From the NCBI GenBank assembly GCA_013396995.1, contig VWZP01003807.1:496001-560000 (forward strand): a stretch of DNA of 64,000 nt, in the 5' to 3' direction. The translations under genes were made by a program, and so were the position numbers. Every line of letters begins with the position of its first letter. Positions within the stretch are counted from its first letter, which is position 1. This DNA is from Dicaeum eximium (lineage: Eukaryota; Chordata; Aves; Passeriformes; Dicaeidae). Shown here piece after piece: positions 1 to 12,100 of the stretch. The notes under the pieces are model-generated. The model was not told the DNA's origin, ran no database searches, and saw only the letters and a list, made by a program, of their open reading frames with translations.

Positions 1-324
1 TGCTTATCATTACGTAATTTTAAATCATAACAAACATAATTCAACCAACCACCATAAACCGCAATGTGAACACATTATGGTTATATAACATTTTTTTCTA
101 CCCTTAATTCAGCTGAGTCACTTTCCCATAGTCCTTCTCTACTTAGCCAAACTAACAGGCCTGAGCCAAGGATTTTCAAGGCCTCTCTTTTATAAAGCCT
201 TACTTATCGGTAACAGAAATGTAAAAGCAAAAGTTAAAAATGTAAAAGTAATTCAGTCTGTCATTCCAGCCATAAAATTACAATTAGAAATACAACTTTG
301 TTGATTGAGCTGAGTCCCTGTAGA
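1..324. other. AT-rich sequence, no feature seen
   Basis: No repeat family, gene or RNA is recognisable here. The stretch is AT-rich and simply leads into the CR1 fragment that follows. Confidence 0.5.
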
Positions 325-521
325 CATCATTGATAAGTGGTGTCCCCTGGGGGTCTGTTTTAAGACCAGCATTATTTCATATCGTCTTAATGACACAGAT
401 GAAGGGATCAAGTGCACTGTCAACAAATTTGCAGATAACACCAAGCTGAGTGGTGCTGTTGACACACCTGAAGGAGGGCATGCAATCCAGAGAGACCTGG
501 ACAAGCTCATGAATTGGGCTA
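325..521 (+). mobile_element. CR1 LINE fragment, reverse-transcriptase region
   Basis: A decayed piece of the CR1 ORF2 (pol-like) reading frame. The frame around 337-500 gives peptide pieces that follow the CR1 reverse-transcriptase pattern, with a GVP-type turn, then the segment that in intact copies precedes the active site, then a stretch matching the 'KFADDTKL' region (seen in the DNA as gcagataacaccaagctg). It ends near the motif for aligning to 'LDRLDRWA'. Neither end of the element is present: there is no 3' tail here and no start codon belonging to it. Indels break the frame. It is a dead fragment from an old insertion. Edges are approximate. Confidence 0.85.
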
Positions 522-2719
522 CACTGTAAAGGTTTCATAAAAATTATGCAAGTTTAAAATAATACTAACATTGAAAAAGTCTGTGTGTTAAGCACAAACA
601 GAGCCGTCTTTACATCCAAAGACAACATATGTTGTTAATTTTACCTGTATTTCCTCTTCTACTACTAAAAACTGAATAGCATTTTTCTTTATTAGTACTC
701 AATTATGTCAATTTTCCCATTACCTTTAGTAAAATTAACCCAGTACTTAACTTTAAGTATATATTAGTAGGCTACGTTTGGATCTAGTCTTTTTGTGAAG
801 AGAAATTCTCTGATAAAATCTGGGAACTGAAAAGAGTAAAATTTAGCTGTAATATTTACCTTTTCAAATGTCTGGTTTACAAAAAACAGTGTTTTTTTGT
901 AAAAACAAACAAACAAACAAAACCAAAAACCAATAAACAAATAAAACCAAAATCCACCCCAAACCCCAACTATGGGATTTATATTTAAAAAACCCAGAAC
1001 AACAAAATCATGGGATATAGGGCAAACTTATTTTGAAAATATTCTATTAAAAACTCGAGACCTTGGTGAGGTACAAGTGCTAGTGTTTGAAAGAACTTCC
1101 CAAATGGATGAATGTTTATTTCTGTGTATATAAACTTCCCTGTAAATGAAAGGAAAATAAAGCTTAGTATAAAGTTCTAGTATTTTCAAGGAACATGGTG
1201 AAATATACTTGCCTGATATATGCCCAGAAGTATGAAGAGGTCAAAAGAAAACTGCCTCAAGCAAAGATGGAGTATATCAATGTCTCTCACATTTTCATCG
1301 TTCATGATGCATATCACAAAGCACAGAGTTCCAGCTAATTCACTGCAACTTAGTACAAAACTACAAGAGCTTTGCAATGTCTTCCTCTTCAAAACCATCA
1401 ATCTCCATTCATGTAAAACTGAGATGTGCCTTTGGTTTATTTTCATAAAGTCAAATCACTCCACAGTAAAACATTGCTGTTAACAATTACAATGCACTTC
1501 GTAATGTTAAAAATATGCTCTAAAGATATAATTGTGGGTGTGCAGTTCATATAATAAAAGACTCTACAGAAAGATTTTCAGACATTTTATTTATCTTCAT
1601 GGTAACTGAAAGGTCACCAACCAAGAATGGCATTAACATGTATTTACAGCAATGAACTGTCTACCTTTGTAGACACAAAGGTACTTAGATGATTAATATC
1701 ACATTTGAATGGGTCCACAGAAAGTAGAAGGGAGCCTGGCTAAAGAGCAGTAATATCTAATAATAGATTTTTTTTTCATAGGTTTTCCATATGTAGACCA
1801 TAAGTCGGAGACTAATTTTGAAAAGAATATCCAGGAGTTCTCATGTGTAGGAAAAAAAAATCATTCACTTGAGTACATATCTAAAGGTAGAGACAAAAAC
1901 TTTGCATAGAGAATTCAGGATCCTTGTGGAATTTAGATATTTCTGGGGTTTTATCAGACACAGGAGCCATACTTTATAAAAATATTGTATTGTCATGGAA
2001 GATAATCTAGTTCTTCAAAAATTCAATCAGAACAATGAAGGATGGAGAAATTAAATTCGATATTAATAAATTAAATGTTGTTGAAATAATGATATTCTTC
2101 AAAAAACTAAAGTGATCTTATTTATTAAATAAAAATAAAAACAGACTATTTAAAATTATAAAGTTTCCCATTTTTTCAGTATTTGTTAGCATTGTTTTTC
2201 TTGATAATGCAGAAATATATAAATCAAATACAGTAATGCTGGTTTTTCTGCAAGCTTGGTAAAACACTAAATTCTGACATCAGGTTAAGAAATTTTCTTG
2301 CTGCAAGCTACAGGAACCAGCTCTCATACATAAAGCTGGGGAACACTTAGAAAATAAACAGATAAAAGAGATATAAGAAACACTGTAAGAGTAGTGCCTT
2401 CTCTCATAGCTATTCTGAGAAGTCCCTCTAATGGATATTATGGCACAGTTTCTGTCAAGCAATTCTAAAGATAAACATTAAGTTTTACAAAGGTCATTAA
2501 CTTCTTGATTTTTGCATTTTAAAAATACATTGTATGAAGCAGCAATTTCAGTATGACTCGTCATACAACTAGGCAAGGTAAAATGTAGTTATTGGATGCT
2601 GTTTAGACTAATCTGATCTGACTCAAAAAAACATGTTGTGGTTCAGAATGATATCTTGAGGTAAATCTTACAGAAAGCTAAGCCCTGAAGCTTCTCTACA
2701 GATAAAATTCTTGCATATC
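522..2719. other. AT-rich unique sequence, no gene seen
   Basis: Holds an A-rich/AAAC simple repeat at 900-950 (listed separately). Otherwise I see no recognisable repeat or exon. Two overlapping short frames on opposite strands at 1186-1483 are not similar to anything I know. Confidence 0.5.
900..950. repeat. A-rich (AAAC)n simple repeat
   Basis: Four consecutive AAAC units followed by degenerate AAACC/AAATA units. The tract has no clear LINE or SINE body on its 5' side, so it looks like a local simple repeat rather than a retroposon tail. Confidence 0.8.
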
Positions 2720-3230
2720 CTGGTGAGGCTGTACATCAGATCCTGTGTTTGATTTTGGGCCCCTCACTGAGAGAGACATTTAGGTGCTGAAATGAGTCCA
2801 GAGGAGGACAGAGGAGCTAGGGAAGGGAGTGGAGCACAACTCATGAGCAGCAGCTGAGGGAGCTGGGTGTGTTCAGCCTGGAGAAAAAGAGGCTCAGGGG
2901 TGACCTTATCACCCTCAACACCTACAAGTATGGAGGGAGGATACAGTCTCTTCTCCCAAGTAACAAGCAACAGGATGAGAGGAAATGATCACAAGCTGAA
3001 CTCAGGGAGTTTTAAATTCGGTATTAAGAAAATTTTTCACACTGAAATGGTCACTGGACATTGGAACAGGTTGCCCAGGGAACTGGTTGAGTCACCATAC
3101 CTGGAAATGTTCTGACAACCTATGGATGTGGCACGTGGGGATGTGGTTTAGTGGCAAATGTGCAGGGTTAATAGTTGAACTTGATGACCTTAAAGGTCTT
3201 TTCCAACCATAACAACCCTATGATTCTATT
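2720..3230 (+). mobile_element. CR1 LINE, 5'-truncated copy with 3' end
   Basis: Standard CR1 3' portion in the plus orientation. Landmarks in order are the 'gagtccagaggagg' segment near 2796, the 'agctgggtgtgttcagcctggag' segment near 2860, the 'gaggctcaggggtgacctta' segment near 2890, the 'actggacattggaacaggttgcccagg' segment near 3050, and the terminal block of the 3' UTR ending in CCCTATGATTCTATT at 3216-3230. No poly-A follows, as usual for CR1, which ends in short octamer repeats. The copy is heavily mutated and is 5'-truncated. The frame at 2867-3115 is a by-product of this element, not a host gene. Confidence 0.93.
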
Positions 3231-4688
3231 ACTGTAGGTAAATATGACATTGATTCTTGGTGAATCATAAGATGATCTCCATACTATTATATCCTGAAAT
3301 CTTCAGTGTTGTTTTGGTGTTTGATAGAGATTGTAAGGCCATTAGATTAAGTAGACCAATCTCATGTATGTCACAGATTATTTTGTTGATTCACGTTAAA
3401 ACTTTTTTTTAAAAAGGAACATGCTTCAAACCAAGACTTTGCTCTCATTATGTTATAATGCATCTCCTGGCAGATCAAAATATATATTGGTTTGGTAAAA
3501 AAATGCAGAGCCTGAGGTTTGGGACTAAATTTAAGAGCTATATGAAGCATGTGAGTGAGGACTTAAGCCTCAGTTTACTCTGTAGAAAAAAATAAGTGAA
3601 AAAAAAACAAAAAGCAGATTAGATAGAGGATAACTAATGTTTGGTTCCTTTGGCTGTAAGATCTATGAGGTTAGTTAGTCCTGGTAAAATGGTTTGGATA
3701 GAAATAGCAGGCAAGAAATCTGCAAATACTGAGGAATATTTTGTGGCAAAACAGATCATCTACCTAATTGCAAGGCTAACTGAGCCCTAACTAAGGACTA
3801 ACTGTCCTCCTCTTCTGTAAAATCTGTACACTTGAGGCCGATAATTTAACCCTCATATTACTACTGTGAAGCACAGAAGAGGGGAGATTTGCTCAAGAAA
3901 CTAAAATAATTACAGTGATTTGAGCAAGACTGCATCGGTTAAGAACTTTATAGAGCCGATTTCACACCTCTTCTAAGCATGTAGACACCATTCCTCTACT
4001 AATGTAAGAGTTAAGTAATTGTGCATAGTACTTTTCCTAGACTCTGTCAGAATATTCAATAACTTGCTCAAATGTATCAGTAGTTAGCTAGCAGAATACA
4101 TTTGTATATAATGTATCTATGACAGTAGATCTGTTTTTCTTAATATCTGAAAGCAATTCTTATTGCTGTTTTTATTTTTATTGCATTATCAAAAAATCAC
4201 CAGCAACAACAACAACAAAAACTAAAAGAGCCTTTCTTCCTAAAACTCCTGGCTTCTGACTCACCTTTCATTTAAAGTATTCAAATTGTGGAGTGTTTGT
4301 TGAAACACACAAGCCAAAAAGTATTTTCTGTTCTTGGGCTATGTGTTACAAGCAAGTTTTCAGAGTGAGTACTGAAAATTATAAACTTTCAATTAGACTA
4401 AATTAGACTAGAGCTAATGCAGAAAATTATCAAATTGATTTGAAAGAAAGATTCTAAATATTGGGTGAACAAAATTTTTTTTTAAAGTCCCTATATTTAG
4501 CTGATCTAAGAAACTCTCCTGCAGTTTCTTCAACCTGTTCTGTGTCACACCCCAGACATTTAGGCTGATTGCCGAAAAAGCAATAAGCGGTTTTGCACAT
4601 TTAATAGAATCCTAGAAGGCTGTCTTTAGAGGGAAGCCAGAGACACTGCCGATTTTCCTATTACATTTCTTTTCTTTATTATCCACAG
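3231..4688. other. AT-rich unique sequence
   Basis: No gene found. Two short stretches (3566-3592 and 3800-3880) faintly resemble the 3' part of MIR SINEs but are too weak to call. A CAA-type run lies near 4200. The last 40 bases form the pyrimidine tract of a candidate splice acceptor. Confidence 0.4.
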
Positions 4689-4809
4689 ACACCTGGATGA
4701 TCAGTCGGGTCTGATATGACAGCAGGCACAGTAGGAAGTTATTGGAGAAGCAGATGCCTAAAGACACCAAGACAACAATGGTCCTTTCACATCCAGCCTC
4801 ATATCAGAT
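4689..4809 (+). other. Candidate non-coding exon bounded by strong splice signals
   Basis: The segment is preceded by a long pyrimidine-rich tract ending in ATCCACAG (AG at 4687-4688), a good splice acceptor. It is followed by GTGAGTAAAG starting at 4810, a near-consensus donor. The 121-base interval is less AT-rich than its surroundings. All three plus-strand frames contain stops within the first ~30 bases, so it cannot be an internal coding exon. If real, it would belong to a long non-coding RNA or an untranslated region. This rests only on the spacing and quality of the two sites. Chance pairs of splice-like sites are common in 64 kb. Confidence 0.2.
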
Positions 4810-7642
4810 GTGAGTAAAGTTCTGTACCATCAAAGAAAAGACTGATATTTTTGGGGGCACGCTAACATACAGCAGTTTCTCTCTATCCATTGTCCAACAG
4901 AAGTCAAAATAATGATTTTCCCAGGTTGCTTTCTCTCCAGCACTCAACCTCTCACTCTCCAGCTTCCTGGCAGCAAAATTAAATTTGTATTCTTACAAAT
5001 TTTGAGTTTACAGCACCAGCTAAGTTCAGCTTAAACTTAAAGCTTAGCTTTTCCTTGCCTGCTAATGAAAGATTTAGAAGTAGTGAGTCCAGTAGTGACA
5101 GAACAGAAATCCCTTCTAAAGCTAATTAAAAAGATCATTAAATTTGATATTTTCAGGACAGAAATCAAGACAACTTAAATAAACTTATTGTCTCTTTTAC
5201 AGTAAACTTTGATGTTATTCTCATTTCAGGTGCTTTTCCTTATTTTTCTTCTCTAAAATTCCACTGGTTCTCTGGTCATTACAAGTATGCTTCTACTTTT
5301 TTTCCATGTTATGGAAATTTTTATTTCCCATTCACTTTCCTGAAATTTATTTCTTCTGCATGGTTAAGAACAGTTGCACTGGCCTAAGTCACTATTACAC
5401 AGTTTATAGGAGTTCACTGTAAACATCTGGAGTCATAGTTTTCCCTCTGGGATCTCCTTTCCTCTTTCATTCTTCACATAATTGTCTAGGATTTCAGTCC
5501 TGGTTTTCCTTCATTTTCTACTGCTAATGAACTACTTGCAAACTAACAAAGGGACCAACAAACCAAAGTACAGAAAAAGTGGTTAGCAGTAGTCACTGCG
5601 CTTCATCAGATTCCCCATATGTCTCTGTGTAAATTATTTTGGAATCTACTGATGGAAAAAAAATTATGGCTTAGCATATTCTGAGCTTTTGTTGTTAATT
5701 TCTCTTGTCCCCCACCCCTACTTTCATAATGACTCAATAAGCTGTTTCCTACTAGCCTGTCCATAATTTGTCTCTCAATATACCTCCATATTATCCCTTG
5801 ATAAATCCAAATTGGAGTGTCTGGTATTGAGGTGGAGGATTAGAGGGAATCAATTGAGAAAATTGGTTGGGGTTCCAGTGAAATGAGAAACTTCTTTACT
5901 TGAGGTCACTAAATCAATGCTTATTTACTTGCCCCACCAAAACATTATTCTCTTAATAACATGCCTAACCTAACCTGGAATTTATGGTATTAACTATATT
6001 ATAACTATTATAACTATTATAACTATAATATTATACCACAGTGAAAATGCCTCTTCATATAACAACATAAACATAAAACTCTAATGCTCTGGAACTAGAA
6101 GAAAAGATTAATAAAAAATTATAAGACAGCCAACCCATACAGCATGATATTATTTAATGACTACTTTTTTTGGTATTATGTCCAAGTAAAATGTATAAAC
6201 TTCAGCTGTATCTTCTATTTCTGAAGTGCTATATGCAACCACAACAGTAGACAAATAACAAAAAAAAACCCCAAAACACAAAAACAAAAACTATCAAAAA
6301 AAAACCACATCCATTACATTCTTCAGCTATTATACATTTATCAAAGCAGCACATAAACTTGGCTAAATCTGTATCTGAATCAAAACTTCAGACTCTACTG
6401 AACTGCAAACTCTCAGGTGATGAATTCTGATTCCTGACCTAAATCAGCCCTCAGACTTTCCAGTTGAGCTACCACTAGGTTTTATTAGCTCACATTTCAC
6501 TTTTCATCCTGAGTGTAAAAGTAAGAGAGAAAAGTGATTCTGCTAACCAGACTCACAGATACCACAAGTTCTGTTGCAGAAGATTCCTCATTTTACAGCC
6601 TTAAGTTAAAAATAAATGTATTTAGCCTGACAGGTGAGAAAATACCGCTCCAGTATTGAGGAATACTGTAAGGAGCTCCTCTTTTCAGAGCATAACCAAC
6701 CTCTGTGAGGGACTGCATTAAAAGTCACCTTGGAGATGTGCGACAGAAGCTGAAGCACATCACAAAAATGGCATTTTCTTAAAAAGAAAGGTCATCTGTT
6801 CTATTGACTCCAGGTAAAAATAGCAGAGTCCGCCAGCACTGCTCTTGTGCAGTTTTTCATGTCCTTATAGCCCAGAGAAGCCAACTACAGAATTCAAAAT
6901 TGAAGTTCTGAATTAATCCCATTTTCCAAACAGACATGCAGTTGTGGTTCTCCCCATTAACATTTCTCTTGTACATGGCAGTGGATTTTCTGGGCCACTG
7001 AACAAGTGTGTGATGTGACAACTGAGACAAGAGCAAGGGTTGAGAACATGGGTGGCTCAGTTATCATAAATGTAAGTAAGCAGTACGTGCAAAGGCAAAA
7101 AATCCTTTTTACTGCATAAAACAGCACTTGAAGTGAAATGTAAACACCTCGGCACTTTATACCTTGTGCATTAAACAAAACAAAGATACCACAAAATTCT
7201 GCTGAAAGACTCAGAAAAGGGGCATAATTAACCACCATTATATTCACTTAGGCTTCATGAGCTGCAGATTTTGACCTCCTTATTGACATGATTCTACATC
7301 GGTCAGGTACATACTAATCTTTTACAGGGAAGTGCAATTAAATTAAGAATAGATCTCTTTACGACTCAAATAGTCACACTGCATTTTTTCAGTTACTTTA
7401 ACTGTTGTGCTTCTCTTTTCTGACATTCCAGTTTATAATTTACACTGCGTCAGGTTTCTAGTGGTAATTTCATTGTAATGCATAAAAGGGTGTAAACAGA
7501 TTTTTAACAAGGTGTGAGCCTAACAGTCAATTCTGGCATGAGTCATTTGGGCTGATGTCAGTAGAATCAGAATTACAGTGGTACTACTGAAAGAAAAGTT
7601 TCATCCAAATTAATTTCTAGACACATTGCCAATAACCATAAA
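4810..7642. other. AT-rich unique sequence
   Basis: Contains the small ATAACT tandem repeat at 5990-6035 and A-rich tracts around 6260-6305. No gene, LTR or CR1 is recognisable. The 96-codon minus-strand frame at 6957-7247 is not similar to any family I know and lacks supporting signals. Confidence 0.45.
5990..6035. repeat. Short tandem repeat, unit about 9 bases (ATAACTATT)
   Basis: About four units of TATAACTAT type run in tandem, then break into TATAATATTATA. It is a local AT-rich slippage repeat. Confidence 0.85.
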
Positions 7643-7886
7643 ATAGAATCATAGAATCATTAAAGTTGGAAAAGTACTCGAAGATCATTGAGTCCAACCT
7701 TTGACCAAACAACAGCTTAAACTGAACCATAGCACTGAGTGTCACATTCAGTTATTTCTTGAACATTTCCAGGTATGGTGAGTCTACCATTTTTCTGGGC
7801 AGCCTGTTCCCATGTCCAGCCTGAACCTTCCCTGCCATAGCTTGATCCCATGTCCTCTTGTCCTTGTCCGGGAAAAGAGGCCAAAT
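7643..7886 (-). mobile_element. CR1 LINE 3' end, minus strand
   Basis: On the plus strand this begins with ATAGAATCATAGAATCAT, the reverse complement of the CR1 terminal repeat. It continues through the complement of the conserved 3' UTR, with landmarks 'gttggaaaag', 'gtccaacctttgacc', 'atttccaggtatggtgag' and 'tcttgtccttgtccgggaaaagaggcc'. The copy is 5'-truncated, about 240 bases long, and has small internal deletions. No reading frame of the element survives. Confidence 0.93.
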
Positions 7887-8649
7887 CTTTGTTTAAATCT
7901 ACTATCTTCAAATGAAAATTTTAGTATTAGTTTGATACAGAATTATTTTTTGAATAATGTGTGAAAGTCTTAGAACCACGGTTTTTTAACTGTTTTAGAA
8001 ACTGAAAAGAACAGATGTAGCTCTTCATTTATCTCTTGGCAGCACTGGTTTTCCAGCACAAAGGATGAATATGTCCACAGTGATCTGAAAACCAGTGTTC
8101 AAATAAGCTGACTATACTGGAATACAGGTCCTTCAGCTGGTACCTATGAAACTACAGGCACTATAGCTATACCCCATCATGTATTTGTAATGGCTAGAAA
8201 CCATTGAAAACTTGCATTATGACCTCTCTGTTACAGTGAACAATTTACTGTTATACAGTACAATTTAATTTCTATATACCGAATTTGTGTGAGGGCAGGT
8301 TTAACCTGTCTGAGCATTTTTTCCTAAGGTAATTTTGAAAAATCAACTAGGATTCCATTGATGCCATTTCATGTGGAAGTTCTCTTGCACAGTGAACTGT
8401 TCTTAAGTGTTTTCAGAGAATGCAGTCATTAAACATTAAATGAATACAAGGCATTTTGTGCAGCTACTTGAATATAGATTTACATTAGTCAACTACACAA
8501 AGCCACCTGGCATGTTCTTTTCCCAAACAAGAATCAGAAGACAGATCAGCCCTTAAAAGACACTAATTGGCACAGGATGATTTTGCAGTCTAGCTAATAA
8601 TCCAAGATATGTGATCACACACCCATAGAGAAAGGTTGAGAGACCTGCA
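7887..8649. other. AT-rich unique sequence, nothing recognised
   Basis: No repeat family, exon or RNA gene could be identified in this stretch. Confidence 0.45.
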
Positions 8650-8870
8650 TTTGACCTGCCATTTGTATATTGGATTATAAACTGATCTCAAGCAAATTAC
8701 TTCCCTGCACTGAAAGACAATTTATAATATTCAAAATTTAATTCTTGATGTTTTCTTGCTTCTTAAATTTCTTTGACTTGTCTGGCCCAAAAGTGATGTG
8801 TAGAATGGAGATAATAATGTCCACTCCTATGTATCCCATTTTGTCATAGATTCAAATTTGATGTTATTAA
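8650..8870 (+). mobile_element. Probable MIR SINE relic
   Basis: Two blocks occur in the order and orientation expected of a MIR. The segment at 8683-8712 resembles the MIR stretch 'gaccttgggcaagttacttaacc'. The segment at 8799-8825 (tgtagaatggagataataat) resembles 'ctgtaaaatggggataataat'. The blocks are about 50 bases further apart than in the usual consensus, so an insertion or a mis-assignment is possible. MIRs predate the split of mammals and birds and survive in bird genomes only as strongly diverged copies, which fits the weak match. The tRNA-like head is not recognisable. Confidence 0.5.
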
Positions 8871-9042
8871 CCATGATTTAGAGTAATCTAATCTTAATGA
8901 CATTGCAGATAACAGCAAGAAAAATAGACAAACATGAACAGACATCACTTATTGTATTTACTGCAATTGTTATTCTAAAAAACAATCCCTTTATTTACTT
9001 ACCTATTGTTTCTTGTATGTATCACTTGAACAGATACAGAAC

Positions 9043-9102
9043 TCCCTTTCCCTTTCCTTTTCCCTTTTCCCTTTTCCCTTTCCCTTTCCCTTTTCCTTTC
9101 CT
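9043..9102. repeat. (CCCTTT)n hexamer repeat
   Basis: Sixty bases of pure pyrimidine built from CCCTTT/CCCTTTT units. The opposite strand has repeated GGG tracts with 3-4-base loops, which satisfies the simple G-quadruplex pattern. The same repeat class occurs in reverse complement at 39012-39097. It also reads through as proline/phenylalanine-rich open frames, which are artefacts of the repeat. Confidence 0.93.
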
Positions 9103-12100
9103 GGTAAATCATGCTATTGGTATTCATCTTTCCTCCAGAAACCTTTTACACATTGGGAAACAATTTGTATAGTGTTTTTAATTCTGAAAAAATTGCTTCA
9201 AGGAACAATTATAGGAACATATCTACAAATAGGAATATATCACTAGGATGATGTTTAGTTATTGAAGACCATGCCTGAGTTCCCTGCCTTAGATTATAAT
9301 ATTATTAAAAGTATCTGTGAAATGTTATTGCCATTTTTCAGTTGCACCTCTGGTCTTAAAAAAATTCCCAATCTCCTCTTATTTTTCAGCAAAGTAATCA
9401 GCTTCATTCTTTTGATTTATTATTATTCTTAGGTTTTTAATTTATTTTAATACTAACTGTTAGTTTCTCTTCTGGGAAAAAGTACACACCCAAAATATTT
9501 TGCTTTTAATTTCTGTTTTGATTATTACTGGTACTTTGTTGGGTAGAAACTTGATAGACTATGCCATGCATTAATGAAGTCACATTTTTTTCTTTTTAAA
9601 GATGACAAATTGTTGGCTTAGAGAGGTAGAGTCAACCAATAGCTACTGAAACCAGATGTGCAGACCATGTGATTATAGCAAGAATGTTATAGGCAGTACA
9701 GAGACCATGGAGCACTACATTAATCATTATCACACCTCTATCTACAGGTGGTCAAGGTTTCTATAAACTTTTAAAGAGATTTCAAAGAAGAACTGAAGAA
9801 TAAAGAAATGTTTTTTCCACACATGATGGAAAATGTAATGGTGGAAAATTCAACAAGCATGCATTTAAGCAGGTCACCTGATGGGAGGCTGTTGTGAATT
9901 AGTGTGGTTGTTGCAAATGTGAGATAATCAATAGGGCTGGCACATTTTAACTTTCTTTTTTTTACTTCTTGCCTTTTTTTTCTTTTCCTGTGGAGTAAAC
10001 TATATCTACCTTTTCATAAACATTTTCTTCTTCTTGTCTTTAATTCAGCCCCTAGGCATTTGTGTTACTGATGCAGGCAAATTTCCAGATCCCCAGGCTT
10101 CTGCTACAATTAGGTCTTTTACTTTGATCTTCAAACTGTTTTGTCTAAGCCCAGCTAGAATCTAGACTCCTCTGGGCAAGAACTCTGTACAAAACACACA
10201 GTTGAGACTCAGGAAATACTAGCATCTTTTGTCAAATAACTCTTATAGCCCAAAAATATAAAATATGAACAGCTCAGATATAATATATGAAATATTATCT
10301 CAATGGATATATTGAGAAATGGAATTTAGCAATGTAGGAAAAATCTTGGCAGAATTTTTTTTTTAAATTAAAAAAAAAAAAACACAAAGAAACAAACAAA
10401 AACCCACTCAAAATTAAAACCATATTTTTGGAAAAAAGGTAAAAGGAATTGAGATGCCATTAGTTTCCATTTTATTGTCTTCCTATGCCAAGATTTTTGC
10501 CTTCCCTGCCAAAGATCTTGCTAATTCTTTCCTAATTATAACATTTGTGTTAAATTCCATATCTAACAATATTAATAACCAGTTGATGATTTTTGGCTCT
10601 TGCCCCAGAATCTTTTATTCTTTCCTACCACCTGGTCCAAAATCTCATTTTCTCATTAATATTCTCATATCCTTTTTCTCATTATTACAAGTCCTTTTCT
10701 TGCCTGTGTGAAGAATTGGACAACTTTCTTCTCATTTGAAATCTTGCAGTTGGTTAGGGAAATTTAGTTATACAGTGTGAATCCAGATCTCACACACTGC
10801 AGCTAAGATTTCATCTGCTGAGATTTGTCAGGTGAGATTTCAAGAGCCTAAACAGAGGCAGCTAATTCCATCTGAGACATCCAAGTATCGGAGACATCTG
10901 CACCAGATGATGTAAACGGATGATGTAAAACCTTGCGGGAAGTTTTCCTGTCCTGGACTAGCAGATGGAAGTCACAAAATTTCCTGGAGCTACTAAGGTG
11001 ATACTATACAACCTGCTCTACCAATGCATACATGCTCACAAGGTGAGAACCAAACATTATTCTGATTTTAAAGGCAACAAGGGGCAAAGCTACGTTAAAA
11101 ATGTGTTTCTGAATGTCTTTTTTTATAATTTTAAGGTAAGAAGTACAACTGTGTGCCATGCATATGTCTACACTAGCCTAAGGAGATTAGAAATAAGCAT
11201 CAGTATGTTATAATCCCTTTAAAGCAGAGCATGCTGAGCTTTTTTTTAATTTGAATTTTTGAAAACTTAAATTAGTCAATCAATCTTTATCTAGATATGC
11301 AATTTTTCATCAACTTACCAATTATTCAAAAGTCTCCAGTTTCATTTCAGCCAGGAGAGTGTTACTTTCTCACATCTTTCAAGCCCAAAATATTTTTGAA
11401 CTCATTTTACTCTAAACACAGGAGTCCAAATGATGTTACTCATGCAGAGGGATAAACATATGTAAACATCTTTCTAGAATCAGAACATATTTTACAGGTT
11501 ATGGACCGACAGAGAAGTAGGTAAAAGAAAATATACTTCTGCAGAATAATGATTTGATTATTTATTTCCTTTTTACACTAGATACATAGATATGTCTAAG
11601 AAAATACAGATTTGTTTTGCTATTAAATTAAACCTTTTCTGATCTTTAACTACCAGCTTTTGTCTGTTGTGGTCTGGAAATGGTTTAAATTTTGCTATAG
11701 AGTAATAAATGTACAATAAAGCACAATTTAGTTAGAAATACAAAATAGTTTCAGCAATTTCTAAGGAAGAATCAAATGTAGTATATCAATTTATGTTGTT
11801 TCCAATATTGTAAGAAGAAAACTCCAATGGAATTTTAATCTGTTTTGGCAAAAGATTAATTAATCAACCTTAACTTTAAGAATCCTTTAGCAGCATTGGC
11901 ACCCAAGCTTGATGCATTTGTTACTGCCTGGACACCCCAAACCCAATTGTTTTAGACATGAGTTAAATAAACAAACACTATTTTGTCAACATGTTTGCTC
12001 CACAATGGTAGTTGTATGGCCAAGTGGAAATGGAAGTTTAGCTGTGCAAAGTGGAGTGACCGACATGACAATATTTCTGGCAAAAACATAAGTCAAAGTT

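Noticed and set aside
2764..3115. Short frames within the 2.7-3.2 kb CR1
   Set aside because: They are decayed transposon coding remnants, not host genes.
3566..3592. Short MIR-like stretch (cctcagtttactctgtaga)
   Set aside because: Only one short block matches, with no accompanying MIR core in the right place.
3800..3880. Another weak MIR-like stretch (cctcttctgtaaaat)
   Set aside because: The downstream sequence does not continue in MIR order.
9013..9246. Phenylalanine/proline/serine-rich open frames
   Set aside because: They are translations of the CCCTTT hexamer repeat.
11003..11023. Twelve-base match (ACTATACAACCT) to the complement of let-7 microRNA
   Set aside because: The seed part does not match and no second hairpin arm lies nearby. 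It is a chance match.
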